Origin: Hydrogenophaga sp.
GTDB taxonomy: Bacteria; Pseudomonadota; Gammaproteobacteria; Burkholderiales; Burkholderiaceae_C
Direction of reading: 5' to 3'
NCBI RefSeq assembly: GCF_030373225.1
Contig: NZ_JAUCZG010000016.1
Span: 1-64,000, forward strand
DNA length: 64,000 bases
Under the pieces are notes generated by a model. The model saw only the letters and a list, made by a program, of their open reading frames with translations, was not told where the DNA came from and searched no databases. Positions 23,941 through 33,135 of this stretch are shown here, one piece after another; the stretch's first letter is position 1, and each line of letters starts with the position of its first letter. The translations under genes were made by a program, and so were the position numbers.

Positions 23941-26859
23941 ATGACCGACACCCTGAACCAACCCGGCCTGCAATCCCTGGCCAAATCGTTCGAACCCGCT
24001 CCGCTCGAAGCCCGCTGGGGCCCCGAGTGGGAGAAGCGCGGCTACGGCATGGCTGGCTTCCGTGGCACGGGCGCACCCCGGGCCGACGCTGCGTCGTTCG
24101 CGATCCAGTTGCCCCCGCCCAATGTGACCGGCACGCTGCACATGGGCCACGCGTTCAACCAGACCATCATGGACAGCCTCACGCGCTACCACCGCATGGC
24201 CGGCGCGAACACGGTCTGGGTGCCCGGCACCGACCACGCCGGCATTGCCACGCAGATCGTGGTGGAGCGCCAGTTGCAGGCCAGGGGCATCAGCCGCCAC
24301 GACATGGGCCCCACGCCCGCCGAAGCGCGCAAGAACTTCGTGGCCAAGGTCTGGGAGTGGAAGGAAGAGAGCGGCAACACCATCACCACGCAGATGCGCC
24401 GAATGGGCGACAGCGTGGACTGGAGCCGCGAGTACTTCACCATGGACGCCAAGCTCTCGAGCGTGGTGACCGAGACCTTTGTGCGCCTCTACGAGCAGGG
24501 CCTGATCTACCGCGGCAAACGCCTGGTGAACTGGGATCCGGTGCTCAAGACCGCGGTGTCCGATCTCGAGGTCGAGAGCGAGGAAGAAGAAGGCTCGCTG
24601 TGGCACATTGCCTACCCGCTGTCCGACGGCAGCGGTTCGCTCACCGTGGCCACCACCCGCCCTGAAACCCTGCTCGGTGACGTGGCGGTGATGGTCCACC
24701 CGGAAGACGAGCGTTACACCCACCTGATCGGCAAGACGGTGCACCTGCCCCTGTGCGATCGCGACATCCCGGTGATCGCCGACGCCTATGTGGACCGCGC
24801 CTTCGGCACCGGCGTGGTCAAGGTCACCCCGGCGCACGACGCCAACGACCATGCGGTGGGCCAGCGCCACGGACTGCCCGTCATCGGTGTGCTGACACTG
24901 GACGCCGCGATCAACGAAAACGCGCCGGCGAAATACCAGGGCATGGACCGCTTCGTGGCGCGCAAGGCGGTGGTGGCCGACCTCGAGGCCGCCGGCCTGC
25001 TGGTGGAAACCAGGAAGCACAAGCTCATGGTGCCGCGCTGCGCCCGCAGCGGCCAGGTGATCGAACCCATGCTCACCGACCAGTGGTTCGTCGCCATGCA
25101 GTCCAGGGGCAACGAGAAGAACACCAGCGGCACGTCGATTGCCGACAAGGCGATCGCGGCCGTGCAGTCGGGCGAGGTCAAGTTCGTGCCCGAGAACTGG
25201 ATCAACACCTACAACCAGTGGATGAACAACATCCAGGACTGGTGCATCAGCCGCCAGCTCTGGTGGGGCCACCAGATCCCGGCCTGGTACGACGAAGCGG
25301 GCAACGTGATCGTGGCGCGCAGCGAGGCCCAGGCCCAGGCCCAGGCCCCGGGCCAGACACTCGTGCGCGACCCCGACGTGCTCGATACCTGGTATTCGTC
25401 GGCCCTGGTGCCGTTCAGCACCATGGGATGGCCCCAGTCCGACAACGCCGTTCAGGGCGACCAGGAGTTGTCGGACTACAACCTCTACCTGCCCAGCACC
25501 GTGCTGGTGACCGGCTACGACATCATCTTCTTCTGGGTCGCCCGGATGATCATGATGACGACGCACTTCACCGGTCGCGTGCCGTTCAGGCACGTCTACA
25601 TCCACGGCCTGGTGCGCGATGCGCAGGGCCAGAAGATGAGCAAGAGCGAGGGCAACGTGCTCGACCCGGTGGACCTGATCGACGGCATCGCGCTCGCGCC
25701 CTTGCTGGACAAGCGCACCACCGGCCTGCGCAAGCCCGAGACCGCGCCCAAGGTGCGCAAGCAGACCGAAAAGGAATTCCCGGACGGCATTCCGGCCTAC
25801 GGTGCCGACGCCCTGCGCTTCACCTTCGCCGCGCTCGCCTCGCTGGGACGCAGCATCAACTTCGACAGCAAGCGCTGCGAGGGCTACCGCAACTTCTGCA
25901 ACAAGCTCTGGAACGCCACGCGCTTCACCTTGATGAACTGCGAAGGTCAGGACTGCGGCCTGCAGGAGCACACCCAGGAACAGTGCGCGGTGGGCCAGCC
26001 CTTCCACGGCTACCTCAGCTTCAGCCAGGCCGACCGCTGGATCAGCTCGCTGCTGCAGCAGACCGAGGCCGAGGTGGCCAAAGGCTTTGCCGAGTACCGG
26101 CTGGACAATGTTGCCAACACCCTCTACGACTTCGTCTGGAACGAGTTCTGCGACTGGTACCTGGAAATCGCCAAGGTCCAGATACAGACCGGCGACGCCT
26201 CACAGCAGCGCGCCACCCGCCGGACGCTGATCCGCACGCTCGAGGCCATCCTGCGCCTGGCGCATCCGGTGATCCCGTTCATCACCGAAGAGCTGTGGCA
26301 GAAGGTCGCGCCGGTGGCGGGCCTGCCCGGCGAATCGGTGAGCATCGCGCGCTACCCGCAAGCCCAGTTGAACAAGATCGACGAGGCGGCGATCGCGCAC
26401 GTCAACAAGCTCAAGGCGCTGGTGGACGCCTGCCGCAACCTGCGCGGCGAGATGAGCGTGTCGCCCGCCACGCGTCTGCCGCTGTACGTGCTGGGCGACA
26501 CCGCGTGGATGCAGGCCATGGGCCCGGTGCTGCAGGGCCTGGCCAAACTCAACGAGGTGAAGGTGTTCACCGACGAAGCGGCGTGGGCCGCTGCAGCGCA
26601 GGCGGCACCGGTGGCCGTGGTCGGCGAGGCCCGCCTGTGCCTGTTCATGGAGATCGACCTGGCCGCCGAAAAACTGCGCCTGGGCAAGGAAGCCGCGCGG
26701 CTGGAGGGCGAGATCACCAAGGCCACCGCCAAGCTGTCCAACGAAGCCTTCGTGGCCAAGGCCCCGCCGGCGGTGATCGACCAGGAAAGAAAACGCGTGG
26801 CCGACTTCACGGCCACGCTGGAGAAGATGCGCGAACAGCTGCAGCGGCTGGGCGCCTGA
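23941..26859 (+). CDS. valS: Valine--tRNA ligase
   Basis: Charges tRNA-Val. The 972-residue class I synthetase has the HIGH-type motif HMGH near residue 67 in [11 protein letters not shown], the editing (CP1) domain with [10 protein letters not shown] and [12 protein letters not shown], the KMSKS motif [12 protein letters not shown] near residue 565 and a C-terminal coiled-coil arm (about 900-972). The length is usual for proteobacterial ValRS. The ATG at 23941 gives [21 protein letters not shown] frame open nine codons further upstream crosses the hairpin and is not used. It is not part of an operon; the following gene is convergent. Confidence 0.97.
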   Translation: MTDTLNQPGLQSLAKSFEPAPLEARWGPEWEKRGYGMAGFRGTGAPRADAASFAIQLPPPNVTGTLHMGHAFNQTIMDSLTRYHRMAGANTVWVPGTDHAGIATQIVVERQLQARGISRHDMGPTPAEARKNFVAKVWEWKEESGNTITTQMRRMGDSVDWSREYFTMDAKLSSVVTETFVRLYEQGLIYRGKRLVNWDPVLKTAVSDLEVESEEEEGSLWHIAYPLSDGSGSLTVATTRPETLLGDVAVMVHPEDERYTHLIGKTVHLPLCDRDIPVIADAYVDRAFGTGVVKVTPAHDANDHAVGQRHGLPVIGVLTLDAAINENAPAKYQGMDRFVARKAVVADLEAAGLLVETRKHKLMVPRCARSGQVIEPMLTDQWFVAMQSRGNEKNTSGTSIADKAIAAVQSGEVKFVPENWINTYNQWMNNIQDWCISRQLWWGHQIPAWYDEAGNVIVARSEAQAQAQAPGQTLVRDPDVLDTWYSSALVPFSTMGWPQSDNAVQGDQELSDYNLYLPSTVLVTGYDIIFFWVARMIMMTTHFTGRVPFRHVYIHGLVRDAQGQKMSKSEGNVLDPVDLIDGIALAPLLDKRTTGLRKPETAPKVRKQTEKEFPDGIPAYGADALRFTFAALASLGRSINFDSKRCEGYRNFCNKLWNATRFTLMNCEGQDCGLQEHTQEQCAVGQPFHGYLSFSQADRWISSLLQQTEAEVAKGFAEYRLDNVANTLYDFVWNEFCDWYLEIAKVQIQTGDASQQRATRRTLIRTLEAILRLAHPVIPFITEELWQKVAPVAGLPGESVSIARYPQAQLNKIDEAAIAHVNKLKALVDACRNLRGEMSVSPATRLPLYVLGDTAWMQAMGPVLQGLAKLNEVKVFTDEAAWAAAAQAAPVAVVGEARLCLFMEIDLAAEKLRLGKEAARLEGEITKATAKLSNEAFVAKAPPAVIDQERKRVADFTATLEKMREQLQRLGA

Positions 26860-26915
26860 CAGAGAACCCACCAGATCGCTCCGGCGGCGGGGGGTGGCAC
26901 CCCTCGTGCCGGGGG

Positions 26916-27956
26916 TCAGCCCCTGTGCAAGGCGATCGAGCCCCACTGCGAGGGCGTGACCGCCTGCGGGTCTTCGGGCTCGTGGTACCCGATGCTGTCC
27001 AGCACGGTGAAGTCGCTCGCAGCACCGTCATGCCCCACCGCGTGGGGTGACAGGGTTTCATGGATGCGGTGGGCCACATACCAGCTCGCGCGCAACTTGG
27101 CCTCGCGGGTGTGCGAACCGAGGCGCGGCGTGAGGTGCAGGTTGGGAATGCCGTGCAGGGGTGTGCCTTCGGCAGCGAACTGCGGGTTGGCACCGTCCAT
27201 CAAGCAGGCGTCGATGCGCCCGTCGCACAAGGCCAGCGCCAGGGCGTCCTGGTCGAACAATGTGCTGCGGCTCACGCCCACCCACAGCTGGCCCGGCTTG
27301 CAGTGATTGAGCAGGCGCTCGTTGATCCAGCCGCGAAAACGCGAGGCGTAGACCATCTGCAGCGAGATCGCATCGGAGCGTGCCAGCAACTCCTGCAGGG
27401 ACACCGGCTCCACGCCGAGCTTGTCCCAGATGGAGGCTGCATGGTGCACCGCCGGGTCGTAACCCAGCAGGCGCACGCCGAGGCACTTGAGCATGGGCGC
27501 CAGCGTGTGGGCCACCGGCGCCAGGCCCAGCAGGCCCACCGTGCTGCCCGAGAGTTCACGCCCCATGCGCACCTGGGAGATCTTGCGACCGAGCAGCGCG
27601 CTGATCATGCCGCGGCGGTACAGCATGAGCAGGCCATAGAGCAGGTATTCGGCGTTGGACCGGACGGTCGCGCTGCGCGCCTGCAGCACCCGCACATGGC
27701 GCCGCGCGCAGGCGTCCAGGTCGGTGTTGTCGCTGGAGATCTGCATGCGCGCCACGATCTCGAGCTTGGGAGAGAAATTGAGAAACTCCTCGGACACCAC
27801 CACATGGGGAGGCAACACGATGGCCCGGGTCTTGTAGGTGGCCTTGCGCAACTCCACCGGGTCGTCCCCCAGTTCGGGGCGGTAGGCCACCTCGTGCCGC
27901 TCCTGCAGCCAGGACAGCGCCTCGGGCACCAGCGGATCGACGAGGAGAACTTCCAT
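26916..27956 (-). CDS. Degenerate D-2-hydroxyacid dehydrogenase homologue
   Basis: A 346-residue protein with the overall D-isomer 2-hydroxyacid dehydrogenase fold. It keeps a catalytic-type arginine in WVGVSRSTL. The nucleotide-binding loop is GLLGLAPVA where active enzymes have GLGRIG-like G-x-G-x2-G. The catalytic His of TPH is replaced by Arg (LTPRLGSHT), and the usual Asp-Val...Glu-Pro segment reads LMDGANPQF. It is full length with good codon use, so it looks like a retained non-catalytic or repurposed protein and not a decaying gene. Its start is 27 bases from the stop of the TusA-like gene upstream, so the two are probably co-transcribed. Confidence 0.75.
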   Translation of the reverse strand: MEVLLVDPLVPEALSWLQERHEVAYRPELGDDPVELRKATYKTRAIVLPPHVVVSEEFLNFSPKLEIVARMQISSDNTDLDACARRHVRVLQARSATVRSNAEYLLYGLLMLYRRGMISALLGRKISQVRMGRELSGSTVGLLGLAPVAHTLAPMLKCLGVRLLGYDPAVHHAASIWDKLGVEPVSLQELLARSDAISLQMVYASRFRGWINERLLNHCKPGQLWVGVSRSTLFDQDALALALCDGRIDACLMDGANPQFAAEGTPLHGIPNLHLTPRLGSHTREAKLRASWYVAHRIHETLSPHAVGHDGAASDFTVLDSIGYHEPEDPQAVTPSQWGSIALHRG

Positions 27957-27982
27957 GGGGTCGGAGCGACCGGGGGTCGGCT

Positions 27983-28210
27983 TCAGCGGCGCTTGAGCAG
28001 CGTGATGTGATCCTCGCCCACGGTCTGCTGGTCGACCAGCACGTTCCCGGTTTGTTTGGCGAAGGCCTGGAAATCACGCACCGAACCCGCGTCGGTGGAA
28101 ATCACCTTGAGGGTCTGGCCGCTGTGCATGTCGGCCAGCGCTTTTTTGGCTTTCAGGATGGGCAGCGGACAGTTGAGTCCGCGGGCATCGAGTTCTTTGT
28201 CGGCGTGCAT
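27983..28210 (-). CDS. TusA/SirA-like sulfur carrier protein
   Basis: A 75-residue protein of the TusA (SirA) fold with the family start LDARGLNCPLPILKAKKAL. Cys14-Pro15 form the Cys-Pro motif that carries persulfide sulfur in TusA, and the second half reads LKVISTDAGSVRDFQAFAKQTG. It may move sulfur for tRNA thiolation, molybdopterin or sulfur metabolism; nothing nearby identifies the partner. The start at 28210 is family-typical, and the open frame upstream is antisense to nothing conserved. It is followed after 26 bases by the degenerate dehydrogenase. Confidence 0.88.
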   Translation of the reverse strand: MHADKELDARGLNCPLPILKAKKALADMHSGQTLKVISTDAGSVRDFQAFAKQTGNVLVDQQTVGEDHITLLKRR

Positions 28211-28286
28211 GGGGCTTTCCTTGGATTGGACGCATTCTAAGCGGCGCGGACTTTTACCAGCGCCGTGTCTACGCACTCTTTCTGCG

Positions 28287-28835
28287 CTAGCTGACCGGGT
28301 TGGCAGGCCGCTGGACATCCTCCATGAAGACCGGCTCCAGGCCCTGGCCGCGCAGCCAGTCGGCCAGCGCAAACCCAGTGCCGGCGCGCCAGCAGCGGAT
28401 GTTGGCGGGTGCCATGAGCTTGTACTCGGCCAGCTCCGGCGACAGCCGGACCTCGCCCTGCGCAAGCGCGTGATAGGTCACGATGAGCTGGTTCATGCGC
28501 TGAAAGTCATGCACCCCCACCAACGTGAGTTTTGTCACGTCCAGAGAGGTTTCTTCGGCAATCTCGCGACGAATGCCCTCCTCGGGCGACTCGCCCGCCT
28601 CCATGAATCCGGTGATCAGCCCGAACATGCGGCCCGACCAGGCGGCGTTGCGCGCAAGCAGGATGCGCCCGTCGAGTTCGACGATGGCGGCCAGCACCGG
28701 CGTGGGATTGTTCCAGTGGGTGAAACCGCAGGCCGGGCAGCGCAGGCGCTGCTTGTCGCCTCCGTCTTCGGCTTGCGTGATCCATTCCAGCGCGGTGGCG
28801 CACTGCGGGCAATGGCGGAACTCGACAGCGGTCAT
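28287..28835 (-). CDS. NUDIX hydrolase with N-terminal zinc ribbon
   Basis: A 182-residue NUDIX pyrophosphohydrolase. The N-terminal zinc ribbon uses Cys9, Cys12, Cys33 and Cys36 (CPQC...CPAC). The Nudix box begins at Gly76 and reads GFMEAGESPEEGIRREIAEET, with REIAEE as the metal-binding core. The zinc-ribbon arrangement resembles NudC (NADH pyrophosphatase and RNA deNADding), but the protein is shorter and lacks the N-terminal NudC domain. The substrate is unknown. It begins seven bases after cysM on the same strand. Confidence 0.88.
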   Translation of the reverse strand: MTAVEFRHCPQCATALEWITQAEDGGDKQRLRCPACGFTHWNNPTPVLAAIVELDGRILLARNAAWSGRMFGLITGFMEAGESPEEGIRREIAEETSLDVTKLTLVGVHDFQRMNQLIVTYHALAQGEVRLSPELAEYKLMAPANIRCWRAGTGFALADWLRGQGLEPVFMEDVQRPANPVS

Positions 28836-28842
28836 GCGCGCC

Positions 28843-29745
28843 TCAGGCGGGGAACACGCCGGTGGAGAGGTAACGGTCTCCCCGGTCGCACACGATGAAG
28901 ACGATGGTGGCCTGCTCGACCCGGGCCGCGACCTGCTGGGCCACCCAGCATGCGCCCGCTGCCGAAATGCCCGCAAAGATGCCCTCCTCGCGTGCCATCT
29001 GCCGGCACATGGACTCGGCATCGGACTGGCTCACCAGAATGAGCTCGTCCACCGCGGCGGGGTCGTAGATCCTGGGCAGGTACTCGGTGGGCCACTTGCG
29101 GATGCCCGGGATGCGGGAGCCTTCGCTGGGCTGGGCACCGATGATCCGGATGGCCGGATTCTTTTCCTTCAGGAAGCGCGAGACCCCGGTGATGGTCCCG
29201 GTGGTGCCCATGGCGCTGACGAAGTGCGTGATGCGCCCACCGGTCTGCTCCCAGATCTCGGGCCCGGTGGTCTCGTAATGAACGCGGGGGTTGTCGGCGT
29301 TGGCGAACTGGTCGAGCACGCGGCCCTTGCCTTCGGCCTGCATCTTCAGCGCGAGGTCACGCGCCGATTCCATGCCGCCGCTCTTGGAGGTGAGGAGCAG
29401 TTCGGCGCCAAACGCCTTCATGGTCTGGGCGCGCTCGATGGAGAGGTCCTCGGGCATGATCAGCACCATGCGGTAACCCTTGATCGCCGCCGCCATCGCC
29501 AGCGCGATGCCGGTGTTGCCCGATGTGGCTTCAATGAGGGTATCGCCGGGCTTGATCTCGCCGCGTTCCTCGGCACGCCGGATCATCGAGACCGCCGGCC
29601 GGTCTTTCACCGAGCCTGCCGGGTTGTTGCCTTCGAGCTTGCCGAGCACCACATTGCCGCGCTGCGCGTTGTCCGCTGCACCGATGCGCTGCAGCGCCAC
29701 CAGGGGCGTGTGGCCGATGGCGTCTTCTATCGTGGGGTAGTTCAT
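28843..29745 (-). CDS. cysM: Cysteine synthase B (O-acetylserine sulfhydrylase)
   Basis: PLP-dependent synthesis of cysteine from O-acetylserine and sulfide, or thiosulfate for the CysM type. The 300-residue product has the PLP lysine Lys47 in NNPAGSVKDRP, the substrate loop TSGNTG at 74-79 and the phosphate cup GTTGTITG. The segment SRIPGIRKWPTEYLP is characteristic of CysM and not CysK. The ATG at 29745 is preferred; one three codons upstream is possible. Its upstream region of only 39 bases is shared with the divergent tRNA-Leu gene, so the two promoters must overlap. Confidence 0.94.
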   Translation of the reverse strand: MNYPTIEDAIGHTPLVALQRIGAADNAQRGNVVLGKLEGNNPAGSVKDRPAVSMIRRAEERGEIKPGDTLIEATSGNTGIALAMAAAIKGYRMVLIMPEDLSIERAQTMKAFGAELLLTSKSGGMESARDLALKMQAEGKGRVLDQFANADNPRVHYETTGPEIWEQTGGRITHFVSAMGTTGTITGVSRFLKEKNPAIRIIGAQPSEGSRIPGIRKWPTEYLPRIYDPAAVDELILVSQSDAESMCRQMAREEGIFAGISAAGACWVAQQVAARVEQATIVFIVCDRGDRYLSTGVFPA

Positions 29746-29759
29746 CCTGTGCACTGTGC

Positions 29760-29765
29760 CATAAT
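29760..29765 (+). promoter_or_regulatory. -10 element for tRNA-Leu
   Basis: CATAAT at 29760-29765 lies 25 bases before the mature tRNA 5' end. The matching -35 would fall inside the start of cysM, and no strong hexamer is visible there. Confidence 0.5.
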
Positions 29766-29784
29766 TTGCATCCCATTCCAGAGC

Positions 29785-29869
29785 GCCCGGGTGGTGAAAT
29801 TGGTAGACGCGCCGGACTCAAAATCCGGTTCCGAAAGGAGTGCCGGTTCGATTCCGGCCCCGGGCACCA
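29785..29869 (+). tRNA. tRNA-Leu (anticodon CAA)
   Basis: An 85-base gene with encoded CCA. The acceptor stem GCCCGGG (29785-29791) pairs with CCCGGGC (29859-29865), followed by discriminator A and CCA. The anticodon arm CCGGA-CTCAAAA-TCCGG places CAA at the anticodon (reads UUG). The long variable arm TTCCGAAAGGAGTGC region and the GGTTCGATTCC T-arm confirm a class II tRNA-Leu. A terminator follows within 40 bases. Confidence 0.96.
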
Positions 29870-29878
29870 CACACGAAG

Positions 29879-29907
29879 CCGCACCGCATCCGCCGTGCGG
29901 TTTTTTT
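29879..29907 (+). terminator. Intrinsic terminator after tRNA-Leu
   Basis: CCGCAC (29879-29884) pairs with GTGCGG (29895-29900), directly followed by seven T residues. Confidence 0.88.
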
Positions 29908-29992
29908 GTGTGCGCGGCTTGAAACGGCGACTGAACAGAGACAATCCGCGAAGCTTCCACCCGATGTCCGCCCACCAGGAACACTGCCCGCC

Positions 29993-30970
29993 ATGCTGAT
30001 GCCTGCCCTCGCCGTACTCGCCGGACTGCTGCTGCTGGTCTGGAGCGCCGACCGCTTCGTTGAAGGCGCTTCCAGCACCGCCGGCCATTTCAGTGTGCCG
30101 CCCCTGCTGGTGGGCATGGTCATCGTCGGATTCGGCACCTCGGCGCCCGAGATGGTGGTCTCCACCCTGGCCGCATCGCAGGGCAACCCGGGACTGGCAC
30201 TGGGCAACGCATGGGGCTCGAACATCGCCAACATCGCCCTCATCCTGGGCGTGACGGCGCTGGTCGCGCCCATCGTGGTCCAGTCGATGATCCTGCGCAA
30301 GGAGCTGCCCATCCTGACCGCTGTCACGCTGCTGGCGGGCTACCTGGTGTGGGACGGTGGGCTGGAACGCGCCGACGCCTGGGTGCTGCTCGGTGTGTTC
30401 GCGGTGCTGGTGGGTTGGTCGATCTTTGAAGGCATGCGCGGCGGCAGCGATGCCCTGGCGACGGAAACCGCCACCGAGTTGCAGGCCCATGCCATGCCGC
30501 TGTCGCGTTCCCTGTTGTGGGTGGTCGTGGGTCTGGTGGTGCTGGTGGGGAGTTCGCAACTGCTGGTCTGGGGTGCGGTGCAGATCGCGCAGGCGCTCGG
30601 CGTGAGCGACCTGATCATCGGCCTGACGGTGGTCGCCGTGGGCACGTCGCTGCCTGAACTGGCGTCTTGTGTGGCCGCGGCCCGCAAGGGCGAGCACGAC
30701 ATCGCACTGGGCAACGTGCTGGGCTCCAACCTGTTCAACTCGCTCGCGGTGGTGGGCATCGCCGGTGCGATCGCGCCGATGCAGATCGATGCCGAGGTCT
30801 TGACGCGCGACTACCCCGTCATGCTGGGCCTGACCGTGGTGCTCTTCCTGATGGGCTGGGGATTTCGCAAGCGGCAGGGGCGCATCAACCGGCTGGAGGC
30901 GCTGGCGCTGCTGGCGGCCTACGCCGGCTACACAGGCTACCTGATCACCACCGTGCTGCCTTCGGCCTGA
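29993..30970 (+). CDS. Calcium/sodium antiporter (YrbG/CaCA family)
   Basis: A 325-residue inner-membrane cation exchanger with about ten transmembrane helices. The two alpha-repeats are plain: GFGTSAPEM with GNAWGSNIANI in the first half and AVGTSLPEL with GNVLGSNLFNS in the second. Each contains the ion-binding acidic and polar residues. It exchanges Ca2+ (or K+) for Na+. The ATG at 29993 (MLMPALAV) is chosen; 29999 is an alternative. The longer open frame reaching back to 29840 runs through the tRNA and terminator and is not coding. It stands alone and is convergent with the next gene. Confidence 0.9.
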   Translation: MLMPALAVLAGLLLLVWSADRFVEGASSTAGHFSVPPLLVGMVIVGFGTSAPEMVVSTLAASQGNPGLALGNAWGSNIANIALILGVTALVAPIVVQSMILRKELPILTAVTLLAGYLVWDGGLERADAWVLLGVFAVLVGWSIFEGMRGGSDALATETATELQAHAMPLSRSLLWVVVGLVVLVGSSQLLVWGAVQIAQALGVSDLIIGLTVVAVGTSLPELASCVAAARKGEHDIALGNVLGSNLFNSLAVVGIAGAIAPMQIDAEVLTRDYPVMLGLTVVLFLMGWGFRKRQGRINRLEALALLAAYAGYTGYLITTVLPSA

Positions 30971-30977
30971 GGCCGCC

Positions 30978-31898
30978 TCAGGCCTTCAGTCCGTCGGCCA
31001 CGTGCGGGTAGCGCAGACGCAGGCCCAGTTCGTGTTTCATGCGGTGGTTGCGCAGCCGTCGCGACTCGCTCATGAAGCTCAGCAGCATCAGCGGCAAGCG
31101 GTCGCCGGCCGCATCGCGCGCCACCCGTGACGGGCGCGCAAGTCCGTACAGGTCGGCAGCAAGATCGAAGTAGTCACCCATCCGCAGCTCGGTGTCGTCG
31201 ACCACGTTGATGTTGCGCTGCGCTGCGCCGCGCCACAGGGCGAGCGCACACGCACGCGCCAGATCATCGGCGTGAATGTGGTTGGTGTAGACATCGTCTT
31301 CCCGGCGCAGCACCGGGGTGCCGCGCAGCAGGCGTTCGCGAGGTGTTCCACCTTCGCGGTCGCTCGCGTAGATGCCGGGTATGCGCAGCACCGTGGTGCG
31401 CACACCGGTGGCCCGGCCCAGCCAGTGCACCGCCGCTTCCGCATCCACGCGACGCCAGGCGCGCGGCGTGAGCGGTCGGGCCGGCGTGGTCTCGTCCACC
31501 CAGCGGCCCTCGCAATCGCCGTACACCCCCGAGGTGGAGCCGTACACCAGCACCGAGGGCAAGGATCGCTGTGCCAGCGCCCGGGTGAGGGCGCGGGTGC
31601 GCGGGTCCAGCCGCCAATCGGCCAATTCGCCCGATGGCGGGGGGGCGAGGTGCAGCACGCGGGTGCCCAGGCCAGCGAGGCGGCGCAGGCTGCGGGGATC
31701 GTCCAGATCACCGAGCAGCGGCGTGATGCCCGCTGCACGCAAGCCCGGGATGCGCGTGGGGCTGGAGGTCAGCGCGAGCACACGCACGCGCGAGGCGTGG
31801 CCCAGGACAGCCGCGGCGCGCTGGCCAACGTCACCACAACCCACGATCAGGACCCGTTCACGCCGGAAGCGTGCGGGCAAGGCGCCAAGCAGGCTCAT
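30978..31898 (-). CDS. NAD(P)-dependent epimerase/dehydratase-like protein (YeeZ type)
   Basis: A 306-residue extended-SDR Rossmann protein. The nucleotide-binding loop is VLIVGCGDVGQR, with Arg/Thr-rich residues after beta-2, followed by GDLDD, the STSGVYGD segment (where UDP-epimerases have S and Y) and RIPGIYA. The classical Tyr-x3-Lys catalytic pair is not clear, as in the YeeZ/SDR_a family of unknown activity. The ATG at 31898 gives MSLLGALPARFRRERVLIVG. Upstream frame to 31988 overlaps the start of the divergent ferredoxin reductase gene and is not used. Confidence 0.8.
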   Translation of the reverse strand: MSLLGALPARFRRERVLIVGCGDVGQRAAAVLGHASRVRVLALTSSPTRIPGLRAAGITPLLGDLDDPRSLRRLAGLGTRVLHLAPPPSGELADWRLDPRTRALTRALAQRSLPSVLVYGSTSGVYGDCEGRWVDETTPARPLTPRAWRRVDAEAAVHWLGRATGVRTTVLRIPGIYASDREGGTPRERLLRGTPVLRREDDVYTNHIHADDLARACALALWRGAAQRNINVVDDTELRMGDYFDLAADLYGLARPSRVARDAAGDRLPLMLLSFMSESRRLRNHRMKHELGLRLRYPHVADGLKA

Positions 31899-31981
31899 GC
31901 GATTTCCGAGTTTGAGACAATGACCGGCTGCCGAGCAGGTGCCCATGCATCGCCGGGCCCCTTCACTCACTGCGTGCCAGT

Positions 31982-33013
31982 ATGACATTCACCATCACCG
32001 TCGAGCCCAGCGGGCGCACATTCACCACCGAATCCGGAGAAGCCATGCTGGCCGCCGGCATCCGCCAGGGCGTCGGCCTGCCCTATGGCTGCAAGGACGG
32101 TGCATGCGGCTCCTGCAAGTGCAAGCTGGTCTCCGGCAGCGTGCAACATGGCCCGCACCAGAGCAAGGCGCTGAGCGCCGACGAGGAAGCGGCCGGTTAT
32201 GTGCTGACCTGCTGCGGTGTGGCGCACAGCGACGTGGTGCTCGAATCTCGCCAGGTGACCGAAGTCGGTGCCTTCGTGATCCGCAAGATGCCGGTGCGCG
32301 TGAGCGCGCTGGAGCCGGCCTCGCACGACGTGATGGTGCTGCGCCTGCAACTGCCCGCCAGCGACACGTTTCAATACCACGCGGGCCAGTACGTCGAGTT
32401 CCTGCTGCGCGACGGCGATCGCCGCAGCTATTCGATGGCCAATGCACCGCACACGCAAGGTGCCGCGCCGTCGCTGGAGCTCCATGTGCGCCACATGCCC
32501 GGCGGCAAGTTCACCGACCACGTGTTCGGCACGATGAAGGAGAAGGACATTCTTCGGATCGAAGGGCCCTACGGCAGCTTCTACCTGCGGGAAGACAGCA
32601 ACAAACCGATGGTGCTGCTCGCCTCGGGCACCGGCTTCGCGCCCATCAAGGCGGTGATCGAGCACATGCAATTCAAGAACATCCAGCGGGAAGCCACGCT
32701 CTACTGGGGCGGGCGCCGCCCGGCCGACCTGTACCAGAGCACCTGGATCGAAGCCCGGCTGGCCGAGATGCCCAACCTGCACTACGTGCCGGTGGTGTCC
32801 AACGCCCTGCCCGACGATGCGTGGACCGGCCGCACCGGCTTTGTCCACGAAGCGGTGCTGCAGGATCTGCCCGACCTCTCCGGCCACGAGGTGTACGCTT
32901 GTGGCGCGCCCATCGTGGTCGAGTCGGCCAGACGCGACTATGTGGAGAAAGCCGGTCTGCCCGAGGAAGCGTTCTTTGCAGACTCGTTCACCAGCGCAGC
33001 CGACAAGATCTGA
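31982..33013 (+). CDS. Fused 2Fe-2S ferredoxin and flavin reductase (CDP-6-deoxy-glucoseen reductase-like)
   Basis: A 343-residue electron-transfer protein. The N-terminal plant-type 2Fe-2S domain binds its cluster through Cys37, Cys42, Cys45 and Cys77 (GCKDGACGSCKC...LTCCG). A ferredoxin-NADP reductase-like module follows, with the FAD motif RSYSMAN and the NAD-binding GTGFAPIKAV, ending YACGAPIVVESAR. It is commonly annotated as AscD-like CDP-6-deoxy-delta-3,4-glucoseen reductase, but no sugar pathway is present. A generic NAD(P)H reductase, for example for an oxygenase, is more likely. It is divergent from the epimerase-like gene. Confidence 0.87.
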   Translation: MTFTITVEPSGRTFTTESGEAMLAAGIRQGVGLPYGCKDGACGSCKCKLVSGSVQHGPHQSKALSADEEAAGYVLTCCGVAHSDVVLESRQVTEVGAFVIRKMPVRVSALEPASHDVMVLRLQLPASDTFQYHAGQYVEFLLRDGDRRSYSMANAPHTQGAAPSLELHVRHMPGGKFTDHVFGTMKEKDILRIEGPYGSFYLREDSNKPMVLLASGTGFAPIKAVIEHMQFKNIQREATLYWGGRRPADLYQSTWIEARLAEMPNLHYVPVVSNALPDDAWTGRTGFVHEAVLQDLPDLSGHEVYACGAPIVVESARRDYVEKAGLPEEAFFADSFTSAADKI

Positions 33014-33135
33014 GCACGAACCTTGCCTGCTCATTGCGAGCAGCCGCCCCCTCAAGGGGGAGCATCTGCGGACCGGCAGAGCCGGTTGGTGGATGTGTCT
33101 GAACGAGTTCCCCCACAAACCCAGGAGACCTGCAC

